Assembly (NCBI RefSeq): GCF_001636695.1
Contig: NZ_LGEL01000009.1
Location: forward strand, 95,560 to 159,559
DNA length: 64,000 bases
Direction: 5' to 3'
Source: Pedobacter panaciterrae
GTDB lineage: Bacteria; Bacteroidota; Bacteroidia; Sphingobacteriales; Sphingobacteriaceae
Shown here: in pieces, positions 1 to 9,581 of the stretch
Layout of the letters: every line of letters starts with the position of its first letter
Position numbering within the stretch: the stretch's first letter is position 1
Translations under genes and position numbers: made by a program
The notes under the pieces: generated by a model
Told to the model about the DNA's origin: nothing
Databases searched by the model: none
The model's input: only the letters and a program-made list of their open reading frames with translations

Positions 1-908
1 TCCATGCCAAGATGAGGCGCTTGTACAAGTTTATATCCATCCTCATAAAAAGGGTAGGGGCCAAACCAATACTCAAAAGATTTTAGCATTGGTTTTACGT
101 CTGCATCCCAGTGGGGATGGGCTTTTGTACTATCTTCTTTAAGTGCCCAGTAATCAAGAGATAAATTTCCTTTTTCGCCTTGATAGTGATCAGACCAGTG
201 GGCATATTTACCAACATACAGGGTTACATTGTAATTGTTTATTGGATTGGCCACAAACCAATTGTATTGTGTGTAGCCATCCGGTTTTTGAACAGTGCTT
301 CTTAATCGTCCGTTAGAGATATCCTGAAGATCCTTTGGTACGCTTATACTGATCAACATACTATCAACCTCATCACTTTGATGGTCTTTATTAGGCCACC
401 AGCAGCTGGCTCCAAAGCCCTGACAGGCTACAGAAACCCATGGATTACCAGCCTTATCTTTAGTAAAGATAAAGCCTCCATCCCATGGTGGGTTTTTTGC
501 AATAACAGGCTTGCCGGAATAATATACTGTAAAGCTTTCTTTTGCACCTTTTTTGATCTCTTTGGGGAAGGTTAAAAAGACCGCGTTGAACTCTCTTTTG
601 AAGGGTAGTTCTACTTCATTAAACACAATTTTATCAACCTTAAGGTTTTCGAACAGATCAAATTGAAGTTTTGTGAAGTTCTGAGTTGCAGTAAATCTGA
701 ACTCATTGCTTCCGCTTATGAATTTATTATCAATATCTATTTTAACATCAAGATGGTAATAATTGATATCGTAGCAGGTTCTTAACGGCGTAAGCGCCCC
801 TCTGAGGCTATCAGCCCTCGACGATTTTTCGGCCCCTTTAAGTAGCTGTGCATTCGCGAAATTTATAGTACAAAGCAGCGTAATAACACTGAATAATAGC
901 CTCTTCAT
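1..908 (-). CDS. M1 family metallopeptidase (aminopeptidase N-like), 3' part missing
   Basis: This reading frame starts at the ATG at 908-906 and stays open for 302 codons to the window edge, so only the N-terminal part of the protein is present. It begins MKRLLFSVITLLCTINFANA, a signal peptide, followed by a beta-rich domain typical of the N-terminal saddle of M1 aminopeptidases (PWDGGFIF, ACQGFGASCWWPN). The last readable residues are APHLGM followed by a G-A partial codon, which fits the GxMEN substrate-binding motif of the family. The HEXXH zinc site would lie beyond the edge. It is expected to be an exported zinc aminopeptidase. The start is 4 nt after the stop of the upstream CocE-type hydrolase gene on the same strand, so the two are probably cotranscribed. 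Both would act on exported peptides or esters; that shared role is inference. Confidence 0.8.
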   Translation of the reverse strand, partial: MKRLLFSVITLLCTINFANAQLLKGAEKSSRADSLRGALTPLRTCYDINYYHLDVKIDIDNKFISGSNEFRFTATQNFTKLQFDLFENLKVDKIVFNEVELPFKREFNAVFLTFPKEIKKGAKESFTVYYSGKPVIAKNPPWDGGFIFTKDKAGNPWVSVACQGFGASCWWPNKDHQSDEVDSMLISISVPKDLQDISNGRLRSTVQKPDGYTQYNWFVANPINNYNVTLYVGKYAHWSDHYQGEKGNLSLDYWALKEDSTKAHPHWDADVKPMLKSFEYWFGPYPFYEDGYKLVQAPHLGM

Positions 909-912
909 TAAA

Positions 913-2790
913 TTATTGTTTTAATACAGTTACAGTTAGTGAAGAAGAATTGTGTACATCGTGGAAAATGCGATGAGTAGCTTTTTGGAAATCCGCTGGT
1001 TCTGCCTGATAGATATCCATAAATTTCTGAGGATTTCTATCTGCCAATGGGAACCATGAGTTTTGTATCTGGATCATAATCCTATGACCTTTTTTGAAAG
1101 TGTGAGCAACATCAGGTAAGGCATAATTAACCTTAGTGATTTCACCCGGATTAATGGCTTCAGGTTTTTCAAAGCTATTGCGATATTTTCCGCGCATAAT
1201 TTCTCCGCGCACCAGCATTTGATAGCCACCCATAATCAGGTTTTTAGGATTAGTTGCAGGATTTGGAGTGCTTTCAGGATAAACGTCAATTAGTTTAACA
1301 ACATAGTCTGCATCTGAACCTGTTGTAGATACAACCAGATTCGCTAGTAGAGGGCCGGTTAGCGTAATATCTTCAGTTAACGTATCTGTTTGGTATACTT
1401 TAACATCTGGTCTGCGGGCGGCGAAGCGTTGATCATCAATCATATATTCACGTGTTCTTCTGGCCTGAACTCCATCCTGGTAAGGAACCGGACTATTAGG
1501 GTCGCTCACATATTCGTCCCAGCTATCTGTTCTTTGAACTTTTTGGAAGCTCAGCTTACCATTTGGTTGTAAATAAAGATTTTTGGTTTCAGTATCTTTA
1601 GGTGGCCAGGCGCTGAACTTTTTCCATTCGTTGCTGCCGGTTACAAATATGTTTGCTTCTGCGGCATTAAAATCGCCCTCACCTTTAAGGTAATGCTTGA
1701 AGAAAGGAAGCTCAAAGTTCTCCTGATAATAGGTGCTGGTTGGCTGTCCGAATTCAATGTCGCCAAAGCTGCTTCCAGTGCTGCGTACCCAACCGCCATG
1801 GAACCATGGCCCCATAACCAGAATGTTGTTTGCATTAGGATTTTGTTTTTCGATGGTTTTATAGGTTGCAAAAGTACCATAGGCATCTTCTGCGTCGAAG
1901 AAACCACCTACTACCATTACCGCCGGTTTTACATTAACTAAATGTGGCTGGATGTTTCTTGCCTGCCAAAAGGTATCCAGGTTAGGATGGGCAAAGAGAT
2001 CATTCCAGAACTTAATGCTGTCGGCAAAGTATTTATCTTTTAGGTTTTTAACTGAGCCAGATTCAAGGTAGAAACGGTAGTTGTCTTGTATCGGGAATTG
2101 GAAACCTTTGGGACCTTTATCAGGAGTGATCGGTTTTGGTCTTGGAACACCAAAGGTACTCATAAAGCCAAAGGCATCTGCTAAAAATAAAGTTCCGTTG
2201 TGGTGAAAATCATCACCACGGAACCAGTCGGTAACCGGTGCCTGCGGCGAAACTGCCTTTAGTGCCGGGTGTGCTCCGGGTAAAGATGTGGTAGAATAAA
2301 ATCCGGGATAGGAAATGCCATAAATACCCGCTTTGCCATTGTTGTTTCCTACGTTTTTTATCAGCCAATCAATTGTATCGTAGGTATCGGTGCTCTCATC
2401 TATGTCTTTCTTAGTTTTTTTATTGGCTATCTGTGGCCTGATGTCATCAAATGTGCCCTCACTCATCCATTTGCCTCTTACATCCTGATATACGAATATG
2501 AAGCCTTCTCTCATCATTGCGGGGAAGTTGCCCAAACTGGTTTTGTATTTGTCGGCTCCATAAGGGGCAACAGTGTAAGGGGTTCTGTTAATCAGAAAGG
2601 GGTACTTCTTTGTCTTATCTTTTGGAATATAGATAGAAGTAAATAATTTAACACCATCTCTCATGGTAATACTACGTTCAATCTTAGTGTAATTTTCTTT
2701 TACATAAGCCGAATCAGATTGCTGCGCAAAAACAGCTGAAAATGTAAAAATGTGGATAGCAACAAGCCAAAGGGATTTAATACGGGCCAT
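913..2790 (-). CDS. CocE/NonD family hydrolase (X-Pro dipeptidyl-peptidase S15-like)
   Basis: A 625-residue exported alpha/beta hydrolase. Residues 1-22 form a signal peptide ending VFAQ. The N-terminal half carries the CocE/S15 hallmarks: MRDGVKL near 43-49, YQDVRGKW near 101-108, and the nucleophile elbow YGISYPGFYS with Ser160 as the likely catalytic serine. The C-terminal third matches the jelly-roll domain of this family (GPLLANLVVSTTGSDADYVVKLIDVYP is typical; quoted in part only). Members hydrolyse acyl amides or esters (glutaryl-7-ACA acylase, cocaine esterase) or X-Pro dipeptides, so substrate cannot be assigned. Length matches the family. It is first in a two-gene unit with the M1 peptidase that starts 4 nt downstream. 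Confidence 0.88.
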   Translation of the reverse strand: MARIKSLWLVAIHIFTFSAVFAQQSDSAYVKENYTKIERSITMRDGVKLFTSIYIPKDKTKKYPFLINRTPYTVAPYGADKYKTSLGNFPAMMREGFIFVYQDVRGKWMSEGTFDDIRPQIANKKTKKDIDESTDTYDTIDWLIKNVGNNNGKAGIYGISYPGFYSTTSLPGAHPALKAVSPQAPVTDWFRGDDFHHNGTLFLADAFGFMSTFGVPRPKPITPDKGPKGFQFPIQDNYRFYLESGSVKNLKDKYFADSIKFWNDLFAHPNLDTFWQARNIQPHLVNVKPAVMVVGGFFDAEDAYGTFATYKTIEKQNPNANNILVMGPWFHGGWVRSTGSSFGDIEFGQPTSTYYQENFELPFFKHYLKGEGDFNAAEANIFVTGSNEWKKFSAWPPKDTETKNLYLQPNGKLSFQKVQRTDSWDEYVSDPNSPVPYQDGVQARRTREYMIDDQRFAARRPDVKVYQTDTLTEDITLTGPLLANLVVSTTGSDADYVVKLIDVYPESTPNPATNPKNLIMGGYQMLVRGEIMRGKYRNSFEKPEAINPGEITKVNYALPDVAHTFKKGHRIMIQIQNSWFPLADRNPQKFMDIYQAEPADFQKATHRIFHDVHNSSSLTVTVLKQ

Positions 2791-2874
2791 TTTAGGTTAA
2801 TAAGTTATAAATAGTAAATATAGTAAATGGAAATGTTTTAGGCTAATAAGTATCAGTTTTTGGCCTAGGTTTAC

Positions 2875-2882
2875 TAACTTTG
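2875..2882 (+). promoter_or_regulatory. -7 promoter box of lpdA
   Basis: TAACTTTG matches the Bacteroidota -7 consensus TAnnTTTG exactly. No TTG lies at the usual 17-23 nt upstream (the nearest is only 12 nt away), so the -33 part is weak. An in-frame TTG at 2880 falls inside this box, which argues that translation of lpdA starts at the ATG at 2904 instead. Confidence 0.5.
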
Positions 2883-2903
2883 GGAAATAAAAAAACCTTT
2901 GAT

Positions 2904-4310
2904 ATGCAATACGATGTAGTTGTAATTGGCTCGGGCCCGGGCGGTTATGTTGGAGCAATAAGATGTGCCCAATTAGGCCTAAAAACGGCAGTTATAGAAA
3001 AATATAAAACTTTTGGCGGAACCTGCTTAAATGTTGGTTGTATCCCTTCAAAAGCATTGTTGGATTCTTCAGAGCATTTTCACAATGCTGCTCATACTTT
3101 TAAAACCCATGGTATTGATCTTAAAGACTTAAAGGTTGATATGCCACAGATGATTGCCCGCAAAAATGATGTGGTAGCTCAAAATACTGCTGGTATTCAG
3201 TATCTTTTTAAGAAAAATAAAATAGATGCATTTGAAGGCGTAGGTTCATTTGTTGATAAGAATACAATTAAAATTACCAATGCTGATGGTAAAACAGAAA
3301 CGATAACTGCTAAAAATGTAATTATTGCTTCAGGATCTAAACCTACTGCGCTTCCATTTTTACCTATAGATAAAAAACGTATCATTACTTCGACTGAAGC
3401 TTTGAACATTACTGAAGTGCCTAAACAAATGATTGTTATTGGTGGGGGTGTAATTGGTTTGGAGTTAGGTTCTGTTTATGCTCGTTTAGGTACTAAAGTA
3501 TCTGTTGTTGAATTTATGCCGTCTATTATCGGCACTATGGATGCTGGTTTGGGTAAAGAATTACAACGTGTTTTAAAGAAATCTTTAGGCATGGAGTTTT
3601 ATATGGGCCATAAAGTTACCGGTGCAACTACAAAAGGCAAAAAGGTTACTGTAACGGCTGATAATGCTAAAGGAGAACAAGTGAAACTTGAGGCTGATTA
3701 CTGCATTGTTGCTGTTGGACGTACTGCTTATACTGCTGGTTTAGGCTTAGAGAATATTGGCATCAAAACTGAAGAGAGAGGAAATAAAATTCCTGTTAAT
3801 GAGCATCTTGAAACTTCGGTTCCTGGAGTTTATGCCATTGGTGATGTAATTAAAGGTGCTATGCTTGCGCATAAAGCCGAAGATGAAGGTATTTATGTAG
3901 CTGAAAGATTAGCCGGACAAAAACCACATATCAATTACAACCTTATTCCTGGTGTTGTTTACACCTGGCCGGAAGTTGCTTCTGTAGGTTATACCGAAGA
4001 GCAATTAAAGGAAAAAGGTGTTCAGTACAAAGCAGGATCGTTCCCTTTTAAAGCAAGTGGAAGAGCTAAAGCAAGTATGGATACTGATGGTTTTGTTAAG
4101 GTATTGGCTGATGCTAAAACTGACGAAATTCTTGGGGTTCATATGATTGGTCCACGTGCTGCTGATATGATTGCAGAAGCGGTTGTAGCTATGGAATTCC
4201 GTGCGTCTGCTGAGGATATTGCAAGAATTTGCCATGCACACCCAACATATACTGAAGCGCTTAAAGAAGCGGCTATGGCAGCTACTGAAAACAGAGCTAT
4301 TCATATTTAA
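2904..4310 (+). CDS. lpdA: dihydrolipoyl dehydrogenase (E3)
   Basis: FAD-dependent E3 component of 2-oxoacid dehydrogenase complexes and of the glycine cleavage system; it reoxidises protein-bound dihydrolipoamide with NAD+. The start at ATG 2904 gives MQYDVVVIGSGPGG at the N-terminus and 468 residues, the normal family length. Seen in order: the FAD-binding GxGxxG (9-14), the redox disulfide Cys41-Cys46 in GGTCLNVGCIPSK, the NAD-binding GGGVIGLE near 180, the FAD motif YAIGDV near 305, and the C-terminal HAHPTYTEAL with the catalytic His. It stands alone, with a terminator just downstream. The gcvP gene about 55 kb away in this window encodes a glycine-cleavage partner, but the genes are not linked in an operon. 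Confidence 0.96.
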   Translation: MQYDVVVIGSGPGGYVGAIRCAQLGLKTAVIEKYKTFGGTCLNVGCIPSKALLDSSEHFHNAAHTFKTHGIDLKDLKVDMPQMIARKNDVVAQNTAGIQYLFKKNKIDAFEGVGSFVDKNTIKITNADGKTETITAKNVIIASGSKPTALPFLPIDKKRIITSTEALNITEVPKQMIVIGGGVIGLELGSVYARLGTKVSVVEFMPSIIGTMDAGLGKELQRVLKKSLGMEFYMGHKVTGATTKGKKVTVTADNAKGEQVKLEADYCIVAVGRTAYTAGLGLENIGIKTEERGNKIPVNEHLETSVPGVYAIGDVIKGAMLAHKAEDEGIYVAERLAGQKPHINYNLIPGVVYTWPEVASVGYTEEQLKEKGVQYKAGSFPFKASGRAKASMDTDGFVKVLADAKTDEILGVHMIGPRAADMIAEAVVAMEFRASAEDIARICHAHPTYTEALKEAAMAATENRAIHI

Positions 4311-4329
4311 TAGTGAAAATTTAAATGAG

Positions 4330-4360
4330 GGCCTTAGATTATTCTGAGGCCTTTTCTTTT
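4330..4360 (+). terminator. intrinsic terminator of lpdA
   Basis: A 9-bp stem (GGCCTTAGA / TCTGAGGCC, one G-T pair) with a 4-nt loop is followed by TTTTCTTTT. It lies 19 nt after the lpdA stop and overlaps the 3' end of the convergent gene, so it may also serve that gene. Confidence 0.75.
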
Positions 4361-5160
4361 AAAGCCGGATAGGTCTCATATAAGGCTTTTACAGCAATTT
4401 CGATCAGCCTTAGATTTTCTTCCTGATGGCCATGTTGAACTTCAACATTGATGTAAGGGATATTTTTATTCATTGCATAGACCGATAGAGAGCCATCGTC
4501 TGGTGCTTCTGGTGATTGGAGTATTACATTTACATTTGCCTTTTTTAAGTGGTTAAATAGCTTCAAATCGGTTACCAGAATAAGATCATCATTGTCCATT
4601 TCAAAGTTAATATAAACGGAATCTGCGGCACTCCTGAGTTCATAACCTTCCAGATATGATGAAATACCAAATCCACCATCTGCATTATTGTGCAGGGTAA
4701 AGATGTATCCAAGTTTTTTTGGGTTATAGTAGTTGAGGATCTGGTTGCCGGTTCGCTCTAATTGCATAAGAACCTCGTCGTTATCTACATTGCCATACTT
4801 TGCAAGCCCCATAATAATGCCTTCTTGTGTATAAATGCTGTTCGGATCTGTTTGAAAATTAAAGCCATCCTTTGAGAATTTAAAATTCCTTACACTTCCA
4901 TACTGGGAGTCGACAATACTGCCACCGTTAAATTGTATGTATTCAAAAGCTGCTTTTACACCTGTGTCTTCATCATCATGTATAGCCAGGAAACTTACCT
5001 TTGGTTTTCCATAGCTATATTTTACAAGATTGATGTTCAGGTCATTTAATTTTATAGCATTTGTATCTGTTAACATCCCTTCAAAAACAGGTGGGTGCTG
5101 TGCTTTTATTTCGAACAAAAAGCTGCTTAACAGCAGCAGTAATATCATGTGCTTCAACAT
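4339..5160 (-). CDS. secreted protein with an M14-like HxxE...H...E pattern, function unknown
   Basis: A 273-residue protein with a signal peptide (hydrophobic 4-16, probable cleavage after KAQ at 19-21). I do not recognise a named family. The pattern is suggestive: LAIHDDEDTG gives H61-D-D-E64, FTLHNNADGG gives H157, and INVEVQHGHQEE gives E240 with H243 and H245. An HxxE pair followed about 90 residues later by His and then a late Glu is the zinc-ligand and catalytic layout of M14 carboxypeptidases and related amidohydrolases (AstE and aspartoacylase types). A metal-dependent hydrolase is therefore an inference, not a recognition. The gene is monocistronic and converges on lpdA. Confidence 0.6.
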   Translation of the reverse strand: MLKHMILLLLLSSFLFEIKAQHPPVFEGMLTDTNAIKLNDLNINLVKYSYGKPKVSFLAIHDDEDTGVKAAFEYIQFNGGSIVDSQYGSVRNFKFSKDGFNFQTDPNSIYTQEGIIMGLAKYGNVDNDEVLMQLERTGNQILNYYNPKKLGYIFTLHNNADGGFGISSYLEGYELRSAADSVYINFEMDNDDLILVTDLKLFNHLKKANVNVILQSPEAPDDGSLSVYAMNKNIPYINVEVQHGHQEENLRLIEIAVKALYETYPALKEKASE

Positions 5161-5208
5161 ATTCCCTGTAAATACAACAAAACAATTATAATTGTTTTTA
5201 ATTGTTAA

Positions 5209-5246
5209 AACAAAAAGAGGAACTTTTTAGGGTTCCTCTTTTTGTT
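5209..5246 (-). terminator. intrinsic terminator of the efflux operon
   Basis: A perfect 15-bp inverted repeat (AACAAAAAGAGGAAC / GTTCCTCTTTTTGTT) with an 8-nt loop lies 16 nt beyond the RND gene stop. On the minus strand the 3' arm contains TTTTTGTTTT. It is well placed to end the TetR-TolC-MFP-RND transcript. Confidence 0.8.
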
Positions 5247-5261
5247 GTTAGTTATTATATG

Positions 5262-8200
5262 TTACTCTGTAAGGTCGTACTCCAGAACATCTTTGTGTTC
5301 GTATGGTTCGGCCAGTAATTCATCTATAGTTTTTCCTTTTTTGTTAAAGCCTAATTTATCCAGCATAATATCAAATATCAGATATACAACCGGGACAACA
5401 ATTAGGGTTAGGAACAATGAACTTGTTAAACCACCCACAATAACCCAGGCTAATCCATTTTTCCACTCAGCACCTGCACCACTTGCAAGAGCAATTGGCA
5501 ACATACCAAAGATCATGGCGATTGTTGTCATTAGGATTGGACGTAAACGGGCGTGGTTAGCTAAAATTAATGCTTCTATTGTAGATTTTCCTTCTGCTTT
5601 CATGTGGTTCGTGAAATCGACAAGTATAATCGCATTCTTGGCCACCAAACCCATTAGCATAATTAAACCTAAAATGGTGAAAATACCGATAGAATTATTT
5701 GTTAAAGCTAGTGCAAGGAAAGCTCCAATTAACGCAAGCGGTAGGGAGAACATTACTACTAAAGGATAAACAAAACTATCATATAGTGCTACCATGATTA
5801 AGTAAACCAAAATAATAGAAGCCAATAAGGCGATACCCAAAGTACCAAAACCGTCGGCCTGGTTTTCCTGATCTCCTGCCCATGTATAGCTTACGCCTAC
5901 AGGTGCTTTTAACTTCCCGTCTTTTTGTAGTTCCTCAAGTTTTGATTGGAATTCAGCAACAACAGTTCCTGTTGGCCTACCGATAGATTGAGCCTTAACA
6001 GATACAGAGGTCGATTTATTTAATCGCTCTAACTGACTTGGTCCTGAACCTTCAGTGATTGCCGCAAATTGAGATAACTTAATTTGAGCTCCGGAAGCGT
6101 TTATAAAGATAAGGTTACGAACATCGTCAACATTTTTTCTGTTGAAATCCTGATATTGGATGTTGATGTCGTACTCGTATTCACCTTTTCTGTATTTACC
6201 ATCTGTGTTACCGGCAAAAGCTGTTTGCATAGTTGAACCTACAGTTTGAAGTGTAAGGCCAAGAGCCGACATCTTATCGCGATCAACCTGAACATTAATC
6301 TCCGGAGTTCCTTTTTCTACAGACAACTTAATCTCTGTTGCTCCTGGAATTGTTCCAAGTACTTTTTGTGCACCTTCAGCATATTTTAATACACTATCAA
6401 GGTCAGAACCCATTACCACTAATTGTATGGGCGCATTTTCTGCAATACCCAAAATACTAATTGGTACAGTTTTAACTTTTGCACCTACCAGTTCTTTTGC
6501 CAGAGCCCTACTCATTTTAGTTGCGAAAATATCTGAAGAAACTCCCTCACGTTTATCGCGATCAACTAGTTTTACGTTGATTTCCGATTTATAGGCTGTT
6601 GCCTGGGTTCCTCCAAAGTCTCCACTGGCCTGACCAACAGTAGTAATTAACTGTGTGATTTCAGGTTGTTTATCCAGAAATGCTTCCGCTTTTTGAGTGT
6701 AAAAGTTAGTTTGCTCTAAAGGAGCATCTTTTGGTAATTCAATTTGAATTAAAAACTCACCTTTATCAGATTTAGGGAAGAACTCTGAACCAATAAAACC
6801 AGCTCCGGCTAACCACATTGCCCCAACAAATAATACCACAACCGCTGCAATGGTACGTCTTTTATGGTTTAATGACCATGTTAGGATGTTTGTAACCCAA
6901 ATGGTGAATTTTTTTAATTGTTTTTCGAACCAAAGGATAAAGCGGCCAAATATGTTTTTGCCTTCAATATGCTCTAATTTACCGTATCTAGAGAAAAGTA
7001 GGGGTACAATGGTAAATGATGCCACTAATGAAAGTAATGTTGCTATAATTACAACCACACAAAACTGACGTAGAATGTTTGATACCAAACCTGTACTTAC
7101 GGCAATAGGGAAAAACACAACCACAATTACAAGCGTAATGGATACAACTGTAAAACCAATTTCTCTTGTAGCATCAGAAGCAGCTCTTACCTTATTTTTA
7201 CCCATCTCCATGTGTCGCTGGATGTTTTCCAGAACCACAATCGCATCATCCACAAGAATACCTACCACGAGTGATAGACCTAGTAAGGACATCAGGTTCA
7301 AAGTAAAGCCAAACAAGCTAATACCAATAAACGTTGCAATTAATGATGCCGGAATAGATACCATTACAATTAATGCATTACGTAAACTATGCAGGAAGAA
7401 TAGCATTACAAATGCTACCAGTACAACTGCAAGTATTAAATCGTGTATAACGGCATCAGCAGACTCTAATGTAAAGATTGAGCTGTCGTTAACAATTTTA
7501 ATATCAAGTTTGTTAGCTGCATATTCTCCTTTAAGTTTTTCAATAACGGCATGTACGCCTTTACTTACTTCTACAGCATTTGCATCACTTTGTTTAATAA
7601 TTTGAATTGCAATAGCGCCTTGTCTGTTAATACGTGCTAATTTTTCAGTTTCTTTTTGAGAATCCTGTACATCAGCAACATCCTGCAAACGAATTTGTGC
7701 ACCTTGTGCTGATGTTGTTAATACAAGGTTTCTTAGTTCATCAAGATTTCTGTATTTACCTGATAAACGAATTAAAACGTCCTGATTTTCTGTTTTAACA
7801 CTTCCGGTAGGGAAATCTAAATTTGAGGTTAAAATCATTTGTTGTACCTGAGGTACAGAAAGATTGTATCCCTGTAGTTTAGCGGCATCTAACGAAACCT
7901 GAATTTCTCTTTCAGAACCACCAATCAGGTTAACCTGTGCAATTCCGCTAACCCTTGAAATTACCGGAGCAATTCTCTGATCAATTAAATCGTAAAAGCT
8001 AACATCATCCATGTTTGCAGATGCAGACATGGTGATAACTGGTAAATCATCTAAAGAGAATTTACTTAGTGATGGTGTTTTTACATCCTCAGGTAAATCT
8101 GAAAGGATGGCATTTACCTTACGTTGAGCATCATTTAATGAAATATCAATGTTGGCTGCATCAGTTAAAGTAATAGTAACTGTTGATAAACTCTCAAATG

Positions 8201-8450
8201 AAACAGCGTTTATTTTTTTGATATTTTCCATTGATGATACCGCATCTTCAATTTTTTTAGTTACGGTATTTTCTACCTCAGCTGGTGAGGCTCCAGGATA
8301 AATGGTTGAAATAGATACAACGTTGTTTGAGAATTTTGGTAATAACTCATAGCCCAACGAAAAGTAACTTAATAGCCCCAATAAAGTAAGTGCAGTAAAT
8401 ACTACAATTACCAGGGTGGGCCTTTTTATCGATATGTCTGTTATCTTCAT
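5262..8450 (-). CDS. efflux RND transporter permease subunit (AcrB/MexB-like, HAE type)
   Basis: Inner-membrane proton-driven pump of a tripartite efflux system, 1062 residues, the full length for RND permeases. It begins MKITDISIKRPTLVIVVF (first transmembrane helix) and GYELLPKF, and shows YPGASPAEVE and the duplicated RND fold. TM4 carries the proton-relay motif GILVDDAIVVLEN with the paired Asp residues (near 405). The second half has GLVAKNAIILVDF and AGAEWKNGLAWVIVGG. Two large periplasmic loops are visible between the TM1-2 and TM7-8 regions. The substrate cannot be read from sequence; hydrophobic drugs or lipids are typical for this class. It is last in the operon, 61 nt after the adaptor gene. 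Confidence 0.94.
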   Translation of the reverse strand: MKITDISIKRPTLVIVVFTALTLLGLLSYFSLGYELLPKFSNNVVSISTIYPGASPAEVENTVTKKIEDAVSSMENIKKINAVSFESLSTVTITLTDAANIDISLNDAQRKVNAILSDLPEDVKTPSLSKFSLDDLPVITMSASANMDDVSFYDLIDQRIAPVISRVSGIAQVNLIGGSEREIQVSLDAAKLQGYNLSVPQVQQMILTSNLDFPTGSVKTENQDVLIRLSGKYRNLDELRNLVLTTSAQGAQIRLQDVADVQDSQKETEKLARINRQGAIAIQIIKQSDANAVEVSKGVHAVIEKLKGEYAANKLDIKIVNDSSIFTLESADAVIHDLILAVVLVAFVMLFFLHSLRNALIVMVSIPASLIATFIGISLFGFTLNLMSLLGLSLVVGILVDDAIVVLENIQRHMEMGKNKVRAASDATREIGFTVVSITLVIVVVFFPIAVSTGLVSNILRQFCVVVIIATLLSLVASFTIVPLLFSRYGKLEHIEGKNIFGRFILWFEKQLKKFTIWVTNILTWSLNHKRRTIAAVVVLFVGAMWLAGAGFIGSEFFPKSDKGEFLIQIELPKDAPLEQTNFYTQKAEAFLDKQPEITQLITTVGQASGDFGGTQATAYKSEINVKLVDRDKREGVSSDIFATKMSRALAKELVGAKVKTVPISILGIAENAPIQLVVMGSDLDSVLKYAEGAQKVLGTIPGATEIKLSVEKGTPEINVQVDRDKMSALGLTLQTVGSTMQTAFAGNTDGKYRKGEYEYDINIQYQDFNRKNVDDVRNLIFINASGAQIKLSQFAAITEGSGPSQLERLNKSTSVSVKAQSIGRPTGTVVAEFQSKLEELQKDGKLKAPVGVSYTWAGDQENQADGFGTLGIALLASIILVYLIMVALYDSFVYPLVVMFSLPLALIGAFLALALTNNSIGIFTILGLIMLMGLVAKNAIILVDFTNHMKAEGKSTIEALILANHARLRPILMTTIAMIFGMLPIALASGAGAEWKNGLAWVIVGGLTSSLFLTLIVVPVVYLIFDIMLDKLGFNKKGKTIDELLAEPYEHKDVLEYDLTE

Positions 8451-8511
8451 TTTCTTTTTTTATTGCGTGTTGCGATTGGCATATCGCGATCATTCACTGC
8501 CTGGGATTGAC

Positions 8512-9579
8512 TTATTTTACTATAGTAACAGGAGTGCCTTCAGCCAAGTTAATCTGCCCGCTTGTGATTACAGTTTCTCCTTCGTTTAATCCTTCAAGAA
8601 TTTCAACAGAATCACCTAAAATACGACCGGCAACTACTTTACGTACTTTAGAAGTGTTACTTGCCTTATCCAACATAAATATCTGGTTGCTGCTTACACT
8701 ACCAACAAAAGCAGTACGTGGAATTAAAATACTAGGCGCTTGCTTAGGGAAGTTAAATACAGCTGTTCCGTACATACCAGCTTTCAGGCTGTTTTTAGTA
8801 TTGTTGTCCACTTCAATCTCAATTGGGAAATTCAAAGCTGCATCAGCTTTTGCTGCAATGAACGTAACTTTACCATTGAATTTTTCTGTAGGGAAAACAG
8901 AAGATCTGATCTCGATCTTATCACCTACTTTTAGACTTGCCACTTGTGATTCGTTAACGTTGACTCTTAATTTTAATTTAGAAACGTCTACAATTTCAAA
9001 TAGTTGAGTTCCCTGAGCTGTTACGAATGCACCAACTTCAATGTATCTTTTATTGATGATACCGTTAATTGGTGATTTAATATTTGCATCACTTACTTTA
9101 CGTTGTGAGGCTTGCAGGCGTAATTTTGCATTTTGAGTTGCCAATTTAGCCTGATCTAATTGCTGTTGGGTTACTCCGCCAGTTTCGTAAGAACTTTTGT
9201 ATCTGGCTTCATCCCTTAACGCATTTTGGTAGGTTGCCTCAGCAGTTTCTCTATCAGTATTGATGATTTCAGCATCAATGCGGGCTAAAATTTGTCCTTT
9301 AGTTACGCGATCACCTTCGTCTACATAAATTTTGCTTACCCTGCCAGCATTTTCTGATAGGAAGTTTAATTCTTGTTTAGGCACAAAGTTTCCATTGGCC
9401 ACGAAATCCAGATCAACCACTTTTTTCTCTACAGTTGCAATTCGAACGGCAACAGCGCCACCGCCTTCTGCAATGAAAGCAGTTTTAGCTTCATTTTTCT
9501 TCTTATTGTTGCTTAATATATAAGCTATTGCACCCAGGGCTACAATGATTATAACAATTATAATAATTACTCTTTTCAT
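8512..9579 (-). CDS. efflux RND transporter periplasmic adaptor subunit (membrane fusion protein)
   Basis: Adaptor of 355 residues linking the RND pump to the TolC-like channel. An N-terminal membrane anchor (residues 3-23) is followed by a split biotinyl/lipoyl-like domain (VDEGDRVTKGQILARID and SPINGIINKRYIEVG), a short alpha-helical hairpin rich in Ala and Gln (about 105-165), a beta-barrel, and a membrane-proximal domain ending EGLNEGETVITSGQ. There is no lipobox cysteine, so anchoring is by the N-terminal helix. It starts 2 nt after the TolC stop, which points to translational coupling. Confidence 0.92.
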   Translation of the reverse strand: MKRVIIIIVIIIVALGAIAYILSNNKKKNEAKTAFIAEGGGAVAVRIATVEKKVVDLDFVANGNFVPKQELNFLSENAGRVSKIYVDEGDRVTKGQILARIDAEIINTDRETAEATYQNALRDEARYKSSYETGGVTQQQLDQAKLATQNAKLRLQASQRKVSDANIKSPINGIINKRYIEVGAFVTAQGTQLFEIVDVSKLKLRVNVNESQVASLKVGDKIEIRSSVFPTEKFNGKVTFIAAKADAALNFPIEIEVDNNTKNSLKAGMYGTAVFNFPKQAPSILIPRTAFVGSVSSNQIFMLDKASNTSKVRKVVAGRILGDSVEILEGLNEGETVITSGQINLAEGTPVTIVK

Positions 9580-9581
9580 TT

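Noticed and set aside
378-575. 65-residue plus-strand reading frame
   Set aside because: It lies inside the truncated M1 peptidase gene on the other strand, which has a clear signal peptide and family motifs.
2880-2903. Longer lpdA start at TTG 2880
   Set aside because: That codon lies in the -7 box, and the added residues are not part of the conserved E3 N-terminus.
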